From contig NZ_BATB01000018.1 of the NCBI RefSeq assembly GCF_000466965.1, forward strand, positions 1 through 51,686: 51,686 bases of DNA. Direction: 5' to 3'. Positions 28,675 to 39,534 of the stretch are shown piece by piece (position 1 is the first letter of the stretch; every line of letters begins with the position of its first letter). The position numbers and the translations under genes were made by a program. The notes under the pieces are model-generated. The model did not search any database. It was not told where the DNA came from and saw nothing but the letters and a program-made list of their open reading frames with translations. This DNA comes from Limimaricola cinnabarinus LL-001. GTDB taxonomy: Bacteria; Pseudomonadota; Alphaproteobacteria; Rhodobacterales; Rhodobacteraceae.

Positions 28675-31193
28675 CTAGTCCTGCGCCCTGAGCACCTGCG
28701 CGGGACGGACCTTCAGCGGACGCCACGCAAAGCCGAGGCCCGCCAGAAGGCTCGCCAAGCGCCGCCCAGCACGATGCCGATGGCCGAGGACCAGATCACC
28801 GAGAACTCGGTCTCCATCACGAAATACGACACGGCCCAGCCGCCCAGAATGCCCGCGCCCAGCGCCACCAGCCCGGCGGCGGCGCCCAGAAGCGCTGCGC
28901 GCAAAGCAAAGCTCGCGAGGATACGCGCGCGCGAGGCGCCCAGCGTCTTGAGAATCGCCGCCTCGTAGGTGCGCGACCGCTCGCCCGCCGCCGCCGCGCC
29001 GATCAGCACCAGAAACCCGGTGAGAAGGGTCGCCGCCGCGCCGTAGCGGGTGGCCGCCGCGATGCCGTCGATCACCCGCGTCACCTGATCGATGGCATCG
29101 CGCACCCGGATCGCGGTGATGTTGGGATAGCGTCGGCCAGATCGCGCAGGATCGCGGCCTCGGCCTCTTCCTCGGCATAGACCGTGGCGATCCAGCTATG
29201 CGGCGCACCGGCGAGGGCGCCGGGGTTCATCGACATCACGAAGGCGATGGCGGCCGAACCGAAATCGACGCGGCGCAGATTGGCGATGGTCGCGGTCACG
29301 TCGCGGCCCAGCACGTTGACGGTGATCTCGTCGCCAAGGCCCAGACCGATCTCCATCGCCCCTTCCTCGGCAAAGCTCACGAGCGGCGGTCCGGTGTAGT
29401 CCTCGGCCCACCAGTCACCCGCGACGATATCCTCGCCATCGGGCGGCGCGGCGGAATAGGTCAGGCCCCGGTCGCCATGCAGCACCCAGTGGTCGGCCAC
29501 CTCGCGCGCGGGGCGGCCGTTGATCTCGCTGATGATGCCGCGCAGCATGGGCGCGCTGTCGGTGCGGCTGACCTGCGCGTCGCCATCGAGCCGCGCGCGG
29601 AATCCCTCGATCTGGTCGGGCTGGATGTCGAGAAAGAAATAGGCGGGCGCGACCTCGGGCAGATCGTCCGCGATGGCGCGGCGCAGGTTGCCGTCGATTT
29701 GCCCCACGGAGGCGAGGACCGAGAGGCCAAGGCCCAAAGACAGCACCACCGATCCGGTCTCGCCGCCGCGCTTGCCGATGGCGCCCAGCGCCAGGCGCAG
29801 TCCCGGACGCCCGCGCAGGCCACGCCCGAAGCGCTGCGCGAGGGCCTGCACGCCCAAGGCCGCCAGCGACAGCAGCACCAGCGCCCCCGCGATGCCGCCC
29901 GCCGTCGAGAGCGTCAGCCGCCACGTGCCCGAAAACAGCACCGCCGCCCCGAGAAGCACCGCCAGAAGCGCCGCGATCGCGCCCATGTAGCGCCGCCGGG
30001 GGAGGGCGCGCCCCGCCCCCATCGCGTCGCGAAACAGCGTCGCCGCGCGCACGTTCTCGGTCCGCGCCAGCGGCCAGAGCGTGAAGATCATAGCGACAAG
30101 CGCGCCGTAGAGCGCCGCCTCGATCAGCGGGCGCGGATAGACCGCGAACTCTGCCGGGATCGGCAGCCGCGCGGTGATCAGCGGCGCCAGCGCCAGCGGC
30201 GCGAGCACCCCCAGCACGAGGCCGATGGCGAGGCCCAGCAGCGTCAGCGCGCCGATCTGGAGAAAGTAGGTCAGAAAGATCGTCGCCCGCGCCGCCCCAA
30301 GCGTGCGCAGCGTCGCGATGGTCTCGGTCTTGCCCGCGAGATAGGCGCGCACCGCCGCCGAAATGCCGACACCGCCCACGGCGAGGCCGGACAGACCGAT
30401 CAGCACCAGAAACGAGCCGAGCCGGTCCACGAAACGCTCGGTGCCGCCAGCGCCGCGCCGCGCGTCGCGCCAGCGCAGGCCGCTGCCCTCGAACCGCGTC
30501 TCGGCCTCGTCCTCAAGCGATTGCAGATCGGCGCCCCCGGGCAGGTCGAGCCGGTAATGCGAAGAAAACAGCGTGCCCTCGGCCAGGAGCCCCGAGCTTC
30601 GAGGTCGCGCGCCAGAACGAGGCTGCGCGGCCCGAGGCCGAAGCCGCCCGCCGCGCTGTCGGGATAGCGCGCCAGCACCGCCATCAGCACGAATTCCTGC
30701 ATGCCGAGCCGCACCCGGTCCCCCGGAGCGAGGGCCAATCGGTCGCTCAGCGCGCGCTCCATGACGATGCCGGGCAGGCCGTCCGCCCCCGCAAAGGCCC
30801 GGTCGAGCGGCATTTCTGGCTCCAGCCGGACCTGACCCACCAGCGGGTAGGCGTCGTCCACGGCGCGGATCTGGGTCAGGCCACGCTCGGTCTCGCCGTT
30901 GCGCTCGACCACCGCCATGCCGCGGAAATCGACGACTTCCGACACGGTCGAGGCGGTGGCGCGCATCCATGCGCGCTCCTCGTCATTGGCATAGCGGTAG
31001 GTCAGTTCGATCTCGGCGTCGCCTCCGAGCATCGCGGCGCTTTCGCGCTCCAGCCCCGACTGGATCGCCGAGCGCACCATGCCGACGGCGGCGATGGCGG
31101 CGACGCCCAGCGCGAGGCAGGCCAGAAAGATCCGGAAGCCGCGCAAGCCGCCGCGCAGCTCGCGCCGGGCGAGGCGGGCGGCGAGGCGCGCGC

Positions 31194-31197
<4 letters not shown>
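28675..31197 (-). pseudogene. YbbP-type FtsX-family ABC permease, frame broken three times
   Basis: Starts at ATG 31197 overlapping the ATPase gene stop (ATGA). Reassembled it is about 840 residues with the FtsX/MacB layout: an N-terminal helix and periplasmic domain, three helices around GGVGISAAVRAYLAGKTETIATLRTLGA, a second periplasmic domain, and a final set ending in LKVRPAQVLRAQD before TAG 28675. The frame changes near 30590 (LEARG to LLAEG), 29130 (LADA to YPNIT) and 28760 (VLGGA to LASLLAG). Each is repaired by one extra base, and each is consistent with a lost C in GCCT. Protein conservation is otherwise good throughout, which fits consensus error or very recent decay. The exported substrate of YbbAP is unknown; lipids or lysophospholipids have been proposed because of the neighbouring tesA. 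Confidence 0.85.
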
Positions 31198-31865
<668 letters not shown>

Positions 31866-31917
31866 GGGGGGAGCCTTCCTTCGCACACGCTCCGAGCGAT
31901 ATGGCCTGAGAGCGGGG

Positions 31918-32607
31918 ATGCGCAACCCGTTGCTGCCGCTGCTCTTCGCCGCAGCCGCGCTTGCCGCCCCGGTCGCCGCCCAGACGGAGGAAGTCGTCAT
32001 CGCGGCGCTGGGCGACAGCCTGACGGCGGGCTACGGGCTGCCGCAGGGCGAGGGGCTGGTGCCGCAGCTTCAGGAATGGCTCGACGCCGAAGGCGCGCAG
32101 ATCCGGCTGATCAATGCCGGCGTGTCGGGCGACACCTCGGCGGGCGGGCTCGCACGCACCGACTGGACCCTGACGCCCGAAGTCGATGCGATGATCGTGG
32201 CGCTGGGCGGCAATGATTTCCTGCGTGGGCTGGCGCCTGAGGCGCTGCGCGACAATCTCGACGGTATCCTCGACAAGGCCGATGCGGCGGGGGTCGAGGC
32301 GCTCCTGGTCGGGATCGCGGCGGGGCCGAACTATGGCGCGGATTACGCGCAGGCCTTCGACGGCGCTTATGAAACGCTGGCCGAGACGCATGACGTGCCG
32401 CTCTATCCCGACTTCTTCTCGGCGCTGCAGGACGGGCAGGGCGTGGATGCGGCGCGGCGGGCCTATCTGCAATCCGACGGCATCCATCCCAACGCCGAAG
32501 GGGTAGCGGTGATCGTCGAGGCCTTGGGGCCTTGGGTGCTGGATCTGGCCGAAGAGGTGAGGGCCGACGCGCTGCGGGGCGATGGATCGCAGGCCGCCGC
32601 GCGCTAG
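31918..32607 (+). CDS. tesA: TesA-type arylesterase / thioesterase I (GDSL/SGNH hydrolase)
   Basis: A 229-residue exported esterase. A signal peptide (MRNPLLPLLFAAAALAAPVAAQ) precedes the SGNH blocks: GDSLTAGYG (nucleophile Ser), NAGVSGDTSAGG (Gly), ALGGNDFLRG (Asn) and DGIHPNAEG (catalytic Asp-x-x-His). It hydrolyses acyl thioesters, lysophospholipids and aryl esters in the periplasm. ATG 31918 is chosen for the signal peptide. Divergent from the YbbA-type ATPase gene. Confidence 0.94.
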   Translation: MRNPLLPLLFAAAALAAPVAAQTEEVVIAALGDSLTAGYGLPQGEGLVPQLQEWLDAEGAQIRLINAGVSGDTSAGGLARTDWTLTPEVDAMIVALGGNDFLRGLAPEALRDNLDGILDKADAAGVEALLVGIAAGPNYGADYAQAFDGAYETLAETHDVPLYPDFFSALQDGQGVDAARRAYLQSDGIHPNAEGVAVIVEALGPWVLDLAEEVRADALRGDGSQAAAR

Positions 32608-32640
32608 ATTCCCTGTCATCGCAACAGGGAGGATCACGCC

Positions 32641-32844
32641 ATGTCTGTCGCAAAGGTCACGGAAATCATCGCCGCATCGCCGAACAGCTTCGACGAGGCC
32701 GTGAAGAACGGGATCGCGCGGGCCTCGGAGACGCTTCAGGGCATCACCGGGGCTTGGGTGTCCGAACAGAAGGTGGCGGTCGAGAACGGGCGGATCACCG
32801 AGTATCGCGTGGCGATGCGGGTCACCTTCATTCTCGCGGACTGA
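32641..32844 (+). CDS. Dodecin family flavin-binding protein
   Basis: A 67-residue protein matching dodecin: MSVAKVTEIIAASPNSFDEAV, then ETLQGITGAWVSEQKVAVENGRITEYRVAMRVTFIL. Dodecins form hollow dodecamers that store or buffer flavins; the ring-stacking tryptophan is in ITGAWVSEQ. A strong ribosome binding site (GGGAGG) precedes ATG. The gene is 33 bp after tesA and could be co-transcribed. Confidence 0.94.
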   Translation: MSVAKVTEIIAASPNSFDEAVKNGIARASETLQGITGAWVSEQKVAVENGRITEYRVAMRVTFILAD

Positions 32845-32873
32845 ACCCGACACGAAAACGGCCCGAGACGAAA

Positions 32874-32904
32874 ACGGGCACGACCCGCCAGAGGTCGTGC
32901 CCGT
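32874..32904. terminator. Bidirectional hairpin terminator between dodecin and csp
   Basis: A perfect 12-bp stem (ACGGGCACGACC / GGTCGTGCCCGT) with a 7-nt loop. On the minus strand it is followed by TTTTCG, giving a Rho-independent terminator for the cold-shock gene; on the plus strand it can also stop dodecin transcription. Confidence 0.75.
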
Positions 32905-32921
32905 CCCGAAACCTGTGCGAC

Positions 32922-32948
32922 GGGGCGCGAGGCGCGCCCCTTCGTTTT
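32922..32948 (+). terminator. Second GC-rich hairpin with T-tract
   Basis: Stem GGGGCGCG (32922-32929) / CGCGCCCC (32933-32940) with loop AGG, followed by TTCGTTTT. It points as a Rho-independent terminator in the plus direction, backing up the hairpin at 32874, and abuts the cold-shock gene stop. Confidence 0.65.
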
Positions 32949-33153
32949 ACATCGGCTTGAGGTTCACGGCCGATTCACGGCCATCGCGGCCGGCTTCGAT
33001 GTCGAAGCTGACCTTCTGGTTGTCGGCCAGGCCGGTCAGGCCCGAGCGCTCAACGGCGGAAATGTGGACGAACACGTCCTTGCTGCCGCCATCGGGGGCA
33101 ATGAAGCCGAAGCCTTTGGTGGTGTTGAACCATTTCACGGTGCCGGTAGCCAT
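32947..33153 (-). CDS. Cold-shock protein (CspA family)
   Basis: A 68-residue OB-fold RNA chaperone. [38 protein letters not shown] contains RNP1 (KGFGFI) and RNP2 (VFVHI). The protein melts RNA structure and is often cold- or stationary-phase induced. It has a noticeably long upstream region: a plausible promoter (TTGATT, 17 bp, TAACTG on the minus strand around 33261-33297) implies a 5' UTR of more than 100 nt, as is usual for csp mRNAs whose leader folds respond to temperature. Confidence 0.95.
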   Translation of the reverse strand: MATGTVKWFNTTKGFGFIAPDGGSKDVFVHISAVERSGLTGLADNQKVSFDIEAGRDGRESAVNLKPM

Positions 33154-33393
33154 CGTGCTGTCTTCCTTAACAAGTCTCCGCGCGCGGAATTGCGGCGGTC
33201 TGCGGCTCTGTCAGTGCTGATCGAGGGACTGAGGCCGGTAAAGGAGACAGTAGTCGATAGAGGTAACGTCGCCTTGTCCAGTTAACCCGAATCAGCCAGA
33301 AAATCAATTCGCATTCGGGCCTGTCGGACGCGGTTCGGCAGCTCCTTGCCTGAACCGCGCGGCGCGTCCGGCAGCACCGGGGGGGGGAGCGCG

Positions 33394-34212
33394 ATGAAGA
33401 GTGAGATCTGCGTCTGGCGGCATGATGGCGCGATATCCGTGCGCCTGACCTGCGAGGGCCGCGTCGAGGCACCGAACTGGTGCGCCGACGGCGCGCTCTT
33501 GCTCAATGCCGAAGGGCGGCTGTGGCGGCTCGGCCCGGAGGCGGACCGGCTTGCGCCCGTGGATACCGGCTTTGCCACGCAGCTCAACAACGACCATGCG
33601 CCGTCGCCCGATGGCGGGCATGTCGCGATCTCCGACAAGGTCGAGACCGGCGCCTCCTGCGTCTATCTCGTGCCGGTCGCGGGCGGGACGCCGCGCCGCG
33701 TCACCCGGGCCGTGCCATCATGGATGCATGGCTGGAGCCCGGACGGGCGGCAGGTCGTCCATGCCGGAGCGCGGGGTGGCGGGCCGGTGGGGATCTACCT
33801 CACCGATGTCGAGACCGGCGAGGAGCGTTGCGTGACCGATGCCTTCGATCACGCCGACGGGCCGGATTTCTCGAGCGATGGCACGTGGATCTGGTTCAAC
33901 GGTGAGCGGGACGGCGCGGTGGACATCTGGCGCATCCGGCCCGACGGCACGGGTGAGGAGCGGATGACCGACGGTCCGGGCGTCGACTGGTTTCCGCATC
34001 CGTCGCCCGATGGCCGCCATGTCGTGCATCTGCGCTATCCGCCGGGCACCGAGGGCCATCCCGCCGATCGCGACGTGGCGCTGTGGCTGATGCCGCAAAC
34101 GGGCGGCGCGGGGCGCGAGATCGCGCGGTTTCGCGGCGGGCAGGGGAGTCTGAACGTGCCGTGCTGGGCGCCGGACGGCTCGGGCTTTGCCTTCATCCGC
34201 TACCCGGCATGA
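33394..34212 (+). CDS. TolB-like beta-propeller (PD40/WD40-like) protein
   Basis: A 272-residue protein made of repeated propeller blades with SPDGxxV cores: SPDGGHVAISDKV, SPDGRQVVHAGARGGG, SSDGTWIWFNGERDG, SPDGRHVVHL and APDGSGFAFI. No signal peptide is visible, so unlike TolB it is likely cytoplasmic. Start ATG 33394 follows a G-run and GGAG. It overlaps nadD by ATGA, so they are coupled, though a functional tie is not obvious. Confidence 0.85.
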   Translation: MKSEICVWRHDGAISVRLTCEGRVEAPNWCADGALLLNAEGRLWRLGPEADRLAPVDTGFATQLNNDHAPSPDGGHVAISDKVETGASCVYLVPVAGGTPRRVTRAVPSWMHGWSPDGRQVVHAGARGGGPVGIYLTDVETGEERCVTDAFDHADGPDFSSDGTWIWFNGERDGAVDIWRIRPDGTGEERMTDGPGVDWFPHPSPDGRHVVHLRYPPGTEGHPADRDVALWLMPQTGGAGREIARFRGGQGSLNVPCWAPDGSGFAFIRYPA

Positions 34213-34835
34213 GCACGGGATGGCCGCGGGCACGGGCGGGGCAGGCCATCGGCCTTCTGGGCGGGTCGTTCGATCCGGCGCATGAAGGGCACATGGCGAT
34301 CACGCTCGAGGCGATCCGCCGGTTCCGGCTCGACCGCGTGTGGTGGATGGTGAGCCCCGGCAACCCGCTCAAGGCGCGCCGCCCCGCGCCGATGCCGCAG
34401 CGCATCGCGCAGGCCGAGGCCGTGGCGCGGCATCCCCGGATACAGGTCACCGACATCGAGGCGCGGCTCGGCACGCGCTATACCGCCCAGACCATAGCCC
34501 GGCTCACCGCGCGCTATCCGGGCATCGATTTCATCTGGCTGATGGGCGCCGACAATCTTGTGCAGCTGCATCGCTGGCAGGATTGGCACCGCATCGTCGA
34601 GACGGTGCCGATGGGGGTCTTCGCGCGGCCCGGCGACCGGCTGTCGGCGCGGCTGTCACGTGCGGCGCGGGTTTACCGTGCGGCGCAACTGCCGATGGGC
34701 TCGGCCGAGGCGCTGGCCCGCTCGCAGGCGCCCGCGTGGTGCTTCGTCAACCTGCCGATGTCGGCCGTCTCCTCGACGGCGATCCGCGCGGGGGGCGATT
34801 GGCCGTCATCGGGTCGAAAACTTGCAAAACCGTAA
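34209..34835 (+). CDS. nadD: Nicotinate-nucleotide adenylyltransferase
   Basis: Adenylates nicotinate mononucleotide to deamido-NAD in NAD synthesis. GLLGGSFDPAHEGHMAI carries the nucleotidyltransferase signature (GSFDPxHxGH), followed by WWMVSPGNPLK, FIWLMGADNLVQLHRWQDW and the SSTAIR ending motif. 208 residues is normal. ATG 34209 overlaps the upstream stop; longer frames are not family-like. Followed 47 bp later by dacB. Confidence 0.95.
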   Translation: MSTGWPRARAGQAIGLLGGSFDPAHEGHMAITLEAIRRFRLDRVWWMVSPGNPLKARRPAPMPQRIAQAEAVARHPRIQVTDIEARLGTRYTAQTIARLTARYPGIDFIWLMGADNLVQLHRWQDWHRIVETVPMGVFARPGDRLSARLSRAARVYRAAQLPMGSAEALARSQAPAWCFVNLPMSAVSSTAIRAGGDWPSSGRKLAKP

Positions 34836-34882
34836 GGCGCGGGGCGTTGCCCCCAACCGCCCGCGCGCTCTATCTATCGGGT

Positions 34883-36418
34883 ATGAATGCACGACTGACC
34901 CGACGCGGCCTGCTTCTGGGCGGCCTTTCCCTGACCGCCTCCGCCGCGATGGCGCAGGCGCCGCTCACCGCGCTGCGCCCGCAGGCCCGCCCCGGAGCGG
35001 CCGCGGCGCTTGATGCGCGCCCTTCGGGGATGCGCCCGCGGCTGCGCGATTCCACCGCCCGCTTCGTCGAGGAGGCCCGGCTCGGCGGGCGCACCTCCTT
35101 TGTTGCGCTCGATGCGCGTTCGGGCGAGATCCTCGATCAGCACGACGCCTATACCCGCCTGCCGCCCGCCAGCGTGGCCAAGTCGATCACGGCGCTTTAT
35201 GCGCTCGATGCGCTGGGCGGGGATTTCCGCTTCGACACGACCCTCATGGCCACGGGCCCCGTCGAGAACGGCATCGTGCAGGGCGACCTCGTGCTCGCGG
35301 GGTCGGGCGATCCGACGCTCGATACCGATGCGCTGGACGGCATGGCGCTCGAGCTGAAGGCGGCGGGCGTGCGTGGCGTCACGGGCGGTCTCGTCGTCTG
35401 GGGCGGGGCGGTGCCGCAGCAGGCGCAGATCGACCCGGTGCAGATGGCGCATCTGGGCTACAACCCGTCCGTGGGCGGGCTCAATCTCAACTACAACCGC
35501 ATCTATTTCTCATGGGTGCGGCGCGGCACGGGCTACGAGCTGACGCTCGATGCGCGCGGCACCGACAGCCGCCCCGAGGTCGCGATGGCGCGAATCGAGG
35601 CGGTGGATCGCGGCACGCCGGTCTACACCTATGCGCAGGAGAAGGGTGTCGACGTCTGGACCGTGGGACGGCGCTATCTCGGCGACAGCGGGTCGCGATG
35701 GCTGCCGGTGCGGCGGCCCGCACTTTATGCCGGGCAGGTCTTCGCAAAGCTGGCCGAGGCGCAGGGGATCGATCTGGGCGCGGTGTCCGAGGCGGTCGCC
35801 GCGCCGCAGGGCACGGTGCTGGTGCGCCACCAGAGCACCGACCTGACCCGGCTCATCCGTGACATGCTTCTCTATTCGACCAATCTCACCGCCGAGCAGA
35901 TCGGCCTTGCCGCCAGCGTCAGGCGCGGCACCAGCGTCACCGACCTGCCGGGATCGGGGCGGGCGATGTCGAACTGGGTCGAGGCGCGGTTCGGGGCCGC
36001 GCCCTATCTCGTGGATCATTCGGGTCTGGGCGGCGGGAGCCGGATCAGCGCCATGCAGATGGGCAAGATCCTCGCCACGCCGCAGGCGCGCGAGGCGCTC
36101 AGGCCGCTTCTGAAGTCGATCCGCCTCTATGGCCCGCGCGGCGAGGCGCTGGCGACACCGCCGGGCGTCGTGGTGGCCAAGACCGGCACGCTCAACTTCG
36201 TCAGCGCATTGGCGGGTTACGAGCGCACGATGGGCGGGCGCGACATCGCCTTCGCGATCTTCTCGGGCGACGTGGAGCGGCGCATCGATTCGCAGGATGA
36301 CGAGGAAGAGCGCCCCGAGGGCGCGCGCAGCTACAACGGCCGCGCCAAGTGGCTGCAGCAGAGGCTGCTGCAGCGCTGGGGCATCGCCTATGAAGCGGAA
36401 CAGAACGCCACCAACTAG
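34883..36418 (+). CDS. dacB: D-alanyl-D-alanine carboxypeptidase/endopeptidase (PBP4, DacB)
   Basis: A 511-residue class C penicillin-binding protein that trims peptidoglycan cross-links in the periplasm. An N-terminal export signal with twin arginine (TRRGLLLGGLSLTASAAMA) precedes SxxK at S97-K100 (ASVAKS), SxN at 332-334 (YSTNLTAE) and KTG at 433-435 (VVAKTGTLNF), with the usual inserted domain between the first and second motifs. All catalytic motifs are intact. It acts downstream of the wall synthases encoded at 10-17 kb. Confidence 0.94.
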   Translation: MNARLTRRGLLLGGLSLTASAAMAQAPLTALRPQARPGAAAALDARPSGMRPRLRDSTARFVEEARLGGRTSFVALDARSGEILDQHDAYTRLPPASVAKSITALYALDALGGDFRFDTTLMATGPVENGIVQGDLVLAGSGDPTLDTDALDGMALELKAAGVRGVTGGLVVWGGAVPQQAQIDPVQMAHLGYNPSVGGLNLNYNRIYFSWVRRGTGYELTLDARGTDSRPEVAMARIEAVDRGTPVYTYAQEKGVDVWTVGRRYLGDSGSRWLPVRRPALYAGQVFAKLAEAQGIDLGAVSEAVAAPQGTVLVRHQSTDLTRLIRDMLLYSTNLTAEQIGLAASVRRGTSVTDLPGSGRAMSNWVEARFGAAPYLVDHSGLGGGSRISAMQMGKILATPQAREALRPLLKSIRLYGPRGEALATPPGVVVAKTGTLNFVSALAGYERTMGGRDIAFAIFSGDVERRIDSQDDEEERPEGARSYNGRAKWLQQRLLQRWGIAYEAEQNATN

Positions 36419-36420
36419 GC

Positions 36421-36600
36421 TCAGGTCCTGATCTTGCGTCCCCGCGGCCCCATGAAGAACCACACGATCAGGCCGAGCACCGGCAGGATCAGGATGGCGA
36501 GGGTCCAGATCACCTTCTTGCCCGTAGAGGCAGAGGAGGTGACGACGTTCCAGATGGCGTAGAGATCGAGCAGGAAGACGATCAGTCCGAAGATGCGCAT
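36421..36600 (-). CDS. Small PLDc_N-type membrane protein
   Basis: A 59-residue protein with two transmembrane helices: MRIFGLIVFLLDLYAIWNVV and KKVIWTLAILILPVLGLIVWFFMGPR. This is the phospholipase-D N-terminal (PLDc_N) domain as a stand-alone protein, common in bacteria and without known activity. It ends convergently two bases from the dacB stop. Confidence 0.85.
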   Translation of the reverse strand: MRIFGLIVFLLDLYAIWNVVTSSASTGKKVIWTLAILILPVLGLIVWFFMGPRGRKIRT

Positions 36601-36680
36601 GACGCGGCCCTTTCATGGCTATGCGTCATGAACGCCCGGCGGGGGCCTCGGGGTCCAAGGGTGGAGTGCGAAGACGGCGC

Positions 36681-37097
36681 TCAGACGGTGAGGTGCCGCG
36701 CCCGCGCGCCGCGCTCGATTGCCGCTGCGTGCAGCCGGTCGATCGCCAACTCGTAGCGGATCTCCTCGAGCATCCGCCCCTCGCCCTCGGTGACGTTGCC
36801 ATCGGCGGCGGCCACGTCGCAGGCCAGCGCATAGGCTGTCTCGAACAACCGCTCGGGCAGTGCCGCGCGGATGAGGCCGAACAGTGCGTCGAGACCGTCC
36901 TCCTGTTCGAGCAGGTCGAACACGGTGTTCGAGATGCCCGACAGGTCGTCGCCGTAATCGGAGAACACCGGCAGGTGGTTCACCATGTTCGAAATCTTAA
37001 CGAGTTCGGAGGTGCGGATGGTTTCGTCCGAGGCCGAGACGGCGATCATCAGCGCCACCAGCGCATCCTGCGCGGTCAGGGAAGGGGTGTCGCTCAT
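36681..37097 (-). CDS. TerB-family (tellurite-resistance-like) protein
   Basis: A 138-residue all-helical protein. LVALMIAVSASDETIRTSELVKI and ACDVAAADGNVTEGEGRMLEEIRYEL are the paired acidic metal-binding helices of the TerB fold. The name does not imply tellurite resistance; stand-alone members are of unknown role. ATG 37097 is the family-like start. Divergent from lysS, with 89 bp between starts. Confidence 0.82.
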   Translation of the reverse strand: MSDTPSLTAQDALVALMIAVSASDETIRTSELVKISNMVNHLPVFSDYGDDLSGISNTVFDLLEQEDGLDALFGLIRAALPERLFETAYALACDVAAADGNVTEGEGRMLEEIRYELAIDRLHAAAIERGARARHLTV

Positions 37098-37186
37098 GGG
37101 TCGGGCTCCTTGCATTCGGGGCCAATTTATTGACGCCGTGACCCCCCCGCAATAGGAGAGCCGGATCATTCCCAAGAGGTGACACG

Positions 37187-38767
37187 ATGTCCGAGATGCG
37201 CGACGCGGCGATGCAGAGCAAGGCCTGGCCCTTCGAAGAGGCGCGCGCGCTGCTCAAACGTCTTGGCGGCAAGGACCCCGAGAAGGGCCACGTGCTGTTC
37301 GAAACCGGCTACGGGCCGTCGGGCCTGCCGCATATCGGCACCTTCGGCGAGGTGCTGCGCACCACGATGATCCGCCGTGCCTTCGAGGTGATCTCGGACA
37401 TCCCGACGCGGCTCGTCTGCTTCTCGGACGATCTCGACGGCATGCGCAAGGTGCCCGAAAACGTGCCGCAGCAGGAGATGATGCACGAGAACCTGCAGCG
37501 GCCGCTGACGAGCGTTCCCGATCCCTTCGGCACGCATGATAGTTTCGGCGGGCACAACAATGCCATGCTGCGCCGGTTTCTCGACACCTTCGGCTTTGAT
37601 TACGAGTTCGTCTCGGCGACCGAGTTCTACCGGGCGGGCAAGTTCGACGACACGCTCAAGCTCGCCACCGAGCGCTATGACGACATCATGGCGATCATGC
37701 TGAAGAGCTTGCGCGACGAGCGGCGCGAGACCTATTCGTGCTTCCTGCCGATCCACCCCGAGACGGGCCGCGTGCTTTATGTGCCGATGAAGCATGTCGA
37801 TGCGAAAGAGCACACCGTCACCTTCGACGACGAGGAGGGGCGCGAATGGACGCTGCCGGTGACGGGCGGCAACGTGAAGCTGCAGTGGAAGCCCGATTTC
37901 GGTGCGCGCTGGGCCGCGCTCGGCGTCGATTTCGAGATGTATGGCAAGGACCATTCGACCAACACGCCGATCTACGACGGCATCTGCAAGGTGCTGGGCG
38001 GTCGCGCGCCGCATCACTTCACCTATGAGCTGTTCCTCGACGATCAGGGCCAGAAGATCTCCAAGTCCAAGGGCAACGGCCTCACGATGGACGAGTGGCT
38101 GAGCTATGCCTCGACCGACAGCCTGAGCTACTTCATGTATCTCAAGCCCAAGACCGCAAAGCGGATGCATTTCGACGTCATCCCCAAGATGGTGGATGAA
38201 TACCACCAGCAGTTGCGCGCCTATCCCGGTCAGGATCTCAAGGCGCAGCTTGCCAACCCGGTCTATCACATCCATCAGGGCGACGTGCCTGCCTCGGACA
38301 TGGTGGTGCCGTTCCAGATGCTTCTGAATCTGGTCTCGGTGTCTGGCGCCGAAGACAAGGACACGCTGTGGGGCTTCATCCGCCGCTACGCGCCAGAGGC
38401 CAGCCCCGAGACGCATCCCGGCCTCGACGACGCGGCGGGCTTCGCGATCCGCTACTACGAGGATCGGGTGAAGCCGGGCAAGACCTACCGCGCCCCCACC
38501 GAGGAGGAGCGCGCGGCGCTCGAGGACTTGCGCGCGCGGCTTGCCGCATGGGCGGGCGGAGCGGATGCCGACGGGCTGCAATCGGTGGTCTTCGCAGTTG
38601 CCCGCGAGCGCAAGTTCGATCCGATGCGCGACTGGTTCAAGGCGCTCTACGAGGTGCTGCTCGGTGCCTCCGAAGGCCCGCGCTTCGGCGGGTTCATCGC
38701 GCTCTACGGCGTCGAGAACACGGTGGCCCTGATCGACCGGGCACTGGCGGGCGATCTGGTCGCCTGA
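37187..38767 (+). CDS. lysS: Class I lysyl-tRNA synthetase
   Basis: A 526-residue class I enzyme, the archaeal-type LysRS that replaces the class II form in many alphaproteobacteria. [21 protein letters not shown] has the HIGH motif (HIGT), [16 protein letters not shown] the KMSKS loop, and the C-terminal helical anticodon-binding domain follows from about 350. Full length and intact. A hairpin at 38790-38813 follows its stop. Confidence 0.96.
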   Translation: MSEMRDAAMQSKAWPFEEARALLKRLGGKDPEKGHVLFETGYGPSGLPHIGTFGEVLRTTMIRRAFEVISDIPTRLVCFSDDLDGMRKVPENVPQQEMMHENLQRPLTSVPDPFGTHDSFGGHNNAMLRRFLDTFGFDYEFVSATEFYRAGKFDDTLKLATERYDDIMAIMLKSLRDERRETYSCFLPIHPETGRVLYVPMKHVDAKEHTVTFDDEEGREWTLPVTGGNVKLQWKPDFGARWAALGVDFEMYGKDHSTNTPIYDGICKVLGGRAPHHFTYELFLDDQGQKISKSKGNGLTMDEWLSYASTDSLSYFMYLKPKTAKRMHFDVIPKMVDEYHQQLRAYPGQDLKAQLANPVYHIHQGDVPASDMVVPFQMLLNLVSVSGAEDKDTLWGFIRRYAPEASPETHPGLDDAAGFAIRYYEDRVKPGKTYRAPTEEERAALEDLRARLAAWAGGADADGLQSVVFAVARERKFDPMRDWFKALYEVLLGASEGPRFGGFIALYGVENTVALIDRALAGDLVA

Positions 38768-38789
38768 ACCGGCTCTCCACAACGTGATG

Positions 38790-38813
38790 GCGGGAAAGAG
38801 GCGTCTTTCCCGC
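38790..38813 (+). terminator. Hairpin after lysS
   Basis: A perfect 10-bp stem GCGGGAAAGA / TCTTTCCCGC with a 4-nt loop, 23 bp beyond the lysS stop. No T-run follows, so termination efficiency is uncertain. Confidence 0.55.
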
Positions 38814-38908
38814 CGGTTGCACCCCAAGCGCCGATCCCGCGAGAGCGCGGGTGAAACCGAACGGGCCGCGATGCCGTAGCTTCCCGGAGAGACCGAGGAG
38901 GACGGATC

Positions 38909-39319
38909 ATGCGTATCGCATTCACGGCCCTGTTGCTGTCGGCCGCGCTGTCGGGGGGCGCCGGGGCGCAGGAGAGGGAAGGCCCCGCCATCGCGGCGGT
39001 GATCGACGATCAACTTGCGGATTTCATCGCGCGCGATCTCGACGGGGCCTTCGATCATGCCAGCCGGACGATCCGGCGCATGTTCGGCAACGCCGCGAGC
39101 TTTGGCGCCATGGTCGAACAGGGCTACCCGATGGTCTGGGACAATTCCGGCGCGCGCTATCTCGATCTGCGCGAACAGGGCGATGTCTGGTGGCAGCGGG
39201 TGATGCTGCGCGACGCGCGTGGCGTGCCGCATGTCCTTGAATACAAGATGATCGAGACGCCGCAGGGCTGGCGCATCGACGGCGTGTCGCTCGTCGCGGG
39301 GCCGCAGGTCGGCGTCTGA
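38909..39319 (+). CDS. Exported DUF4864 protein
   Basis: A 136-residue protein with signal peptide MRIAFTALLLSAALSGGAGA, then IAAVIDDQLADFIARDLDGAFDHASRTIRRMFGNAASFGAMVEQGYPMVW, the pattern of DUF4864 (an NTF2-like small domain of unknown function). GGAGG precedes the ATG. Ends about 215 bp before the beta-helix gene. Confidence 0.82.
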   Translation: MRIAFTALLLSAALSGGAGAQEREGPAIAAVIDDQLADFIARDLDGAFDHASRTIRRMFGNAASFGAMVEQGYPMVWDNSGARYLDLREQGDVWWQRVMLRDARGVPHVLEYKMIETPQGWRIDGVSLVAGPQVGV

Positions 39320-39534
39320 GGCCCTGCGCGGGACCTGATGCGAGGTCTCGTCGGGGGGCGTTGCGCGCGGCCCTGCCTTGCGCACGCTGCAATGGCCGAT
39401 TCTTCATGCCCGCCCGCTATTGATGTCGCCAGTCCGGAGCCATGGCCCGGACAAGGACCGGGCGGGCCGGGGCGGTGACGGGCGGGGGGGCCGCGTCGCC
39501 CCCGGTCCGCCCCACAGCGACAGGGGCCCATGCC

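Noticed and set aside
36681-37097. Tellurite-resistance function for the TerB-like gene
   Set aside because: A stand-alone TerB domain without other ter genes does not support it.
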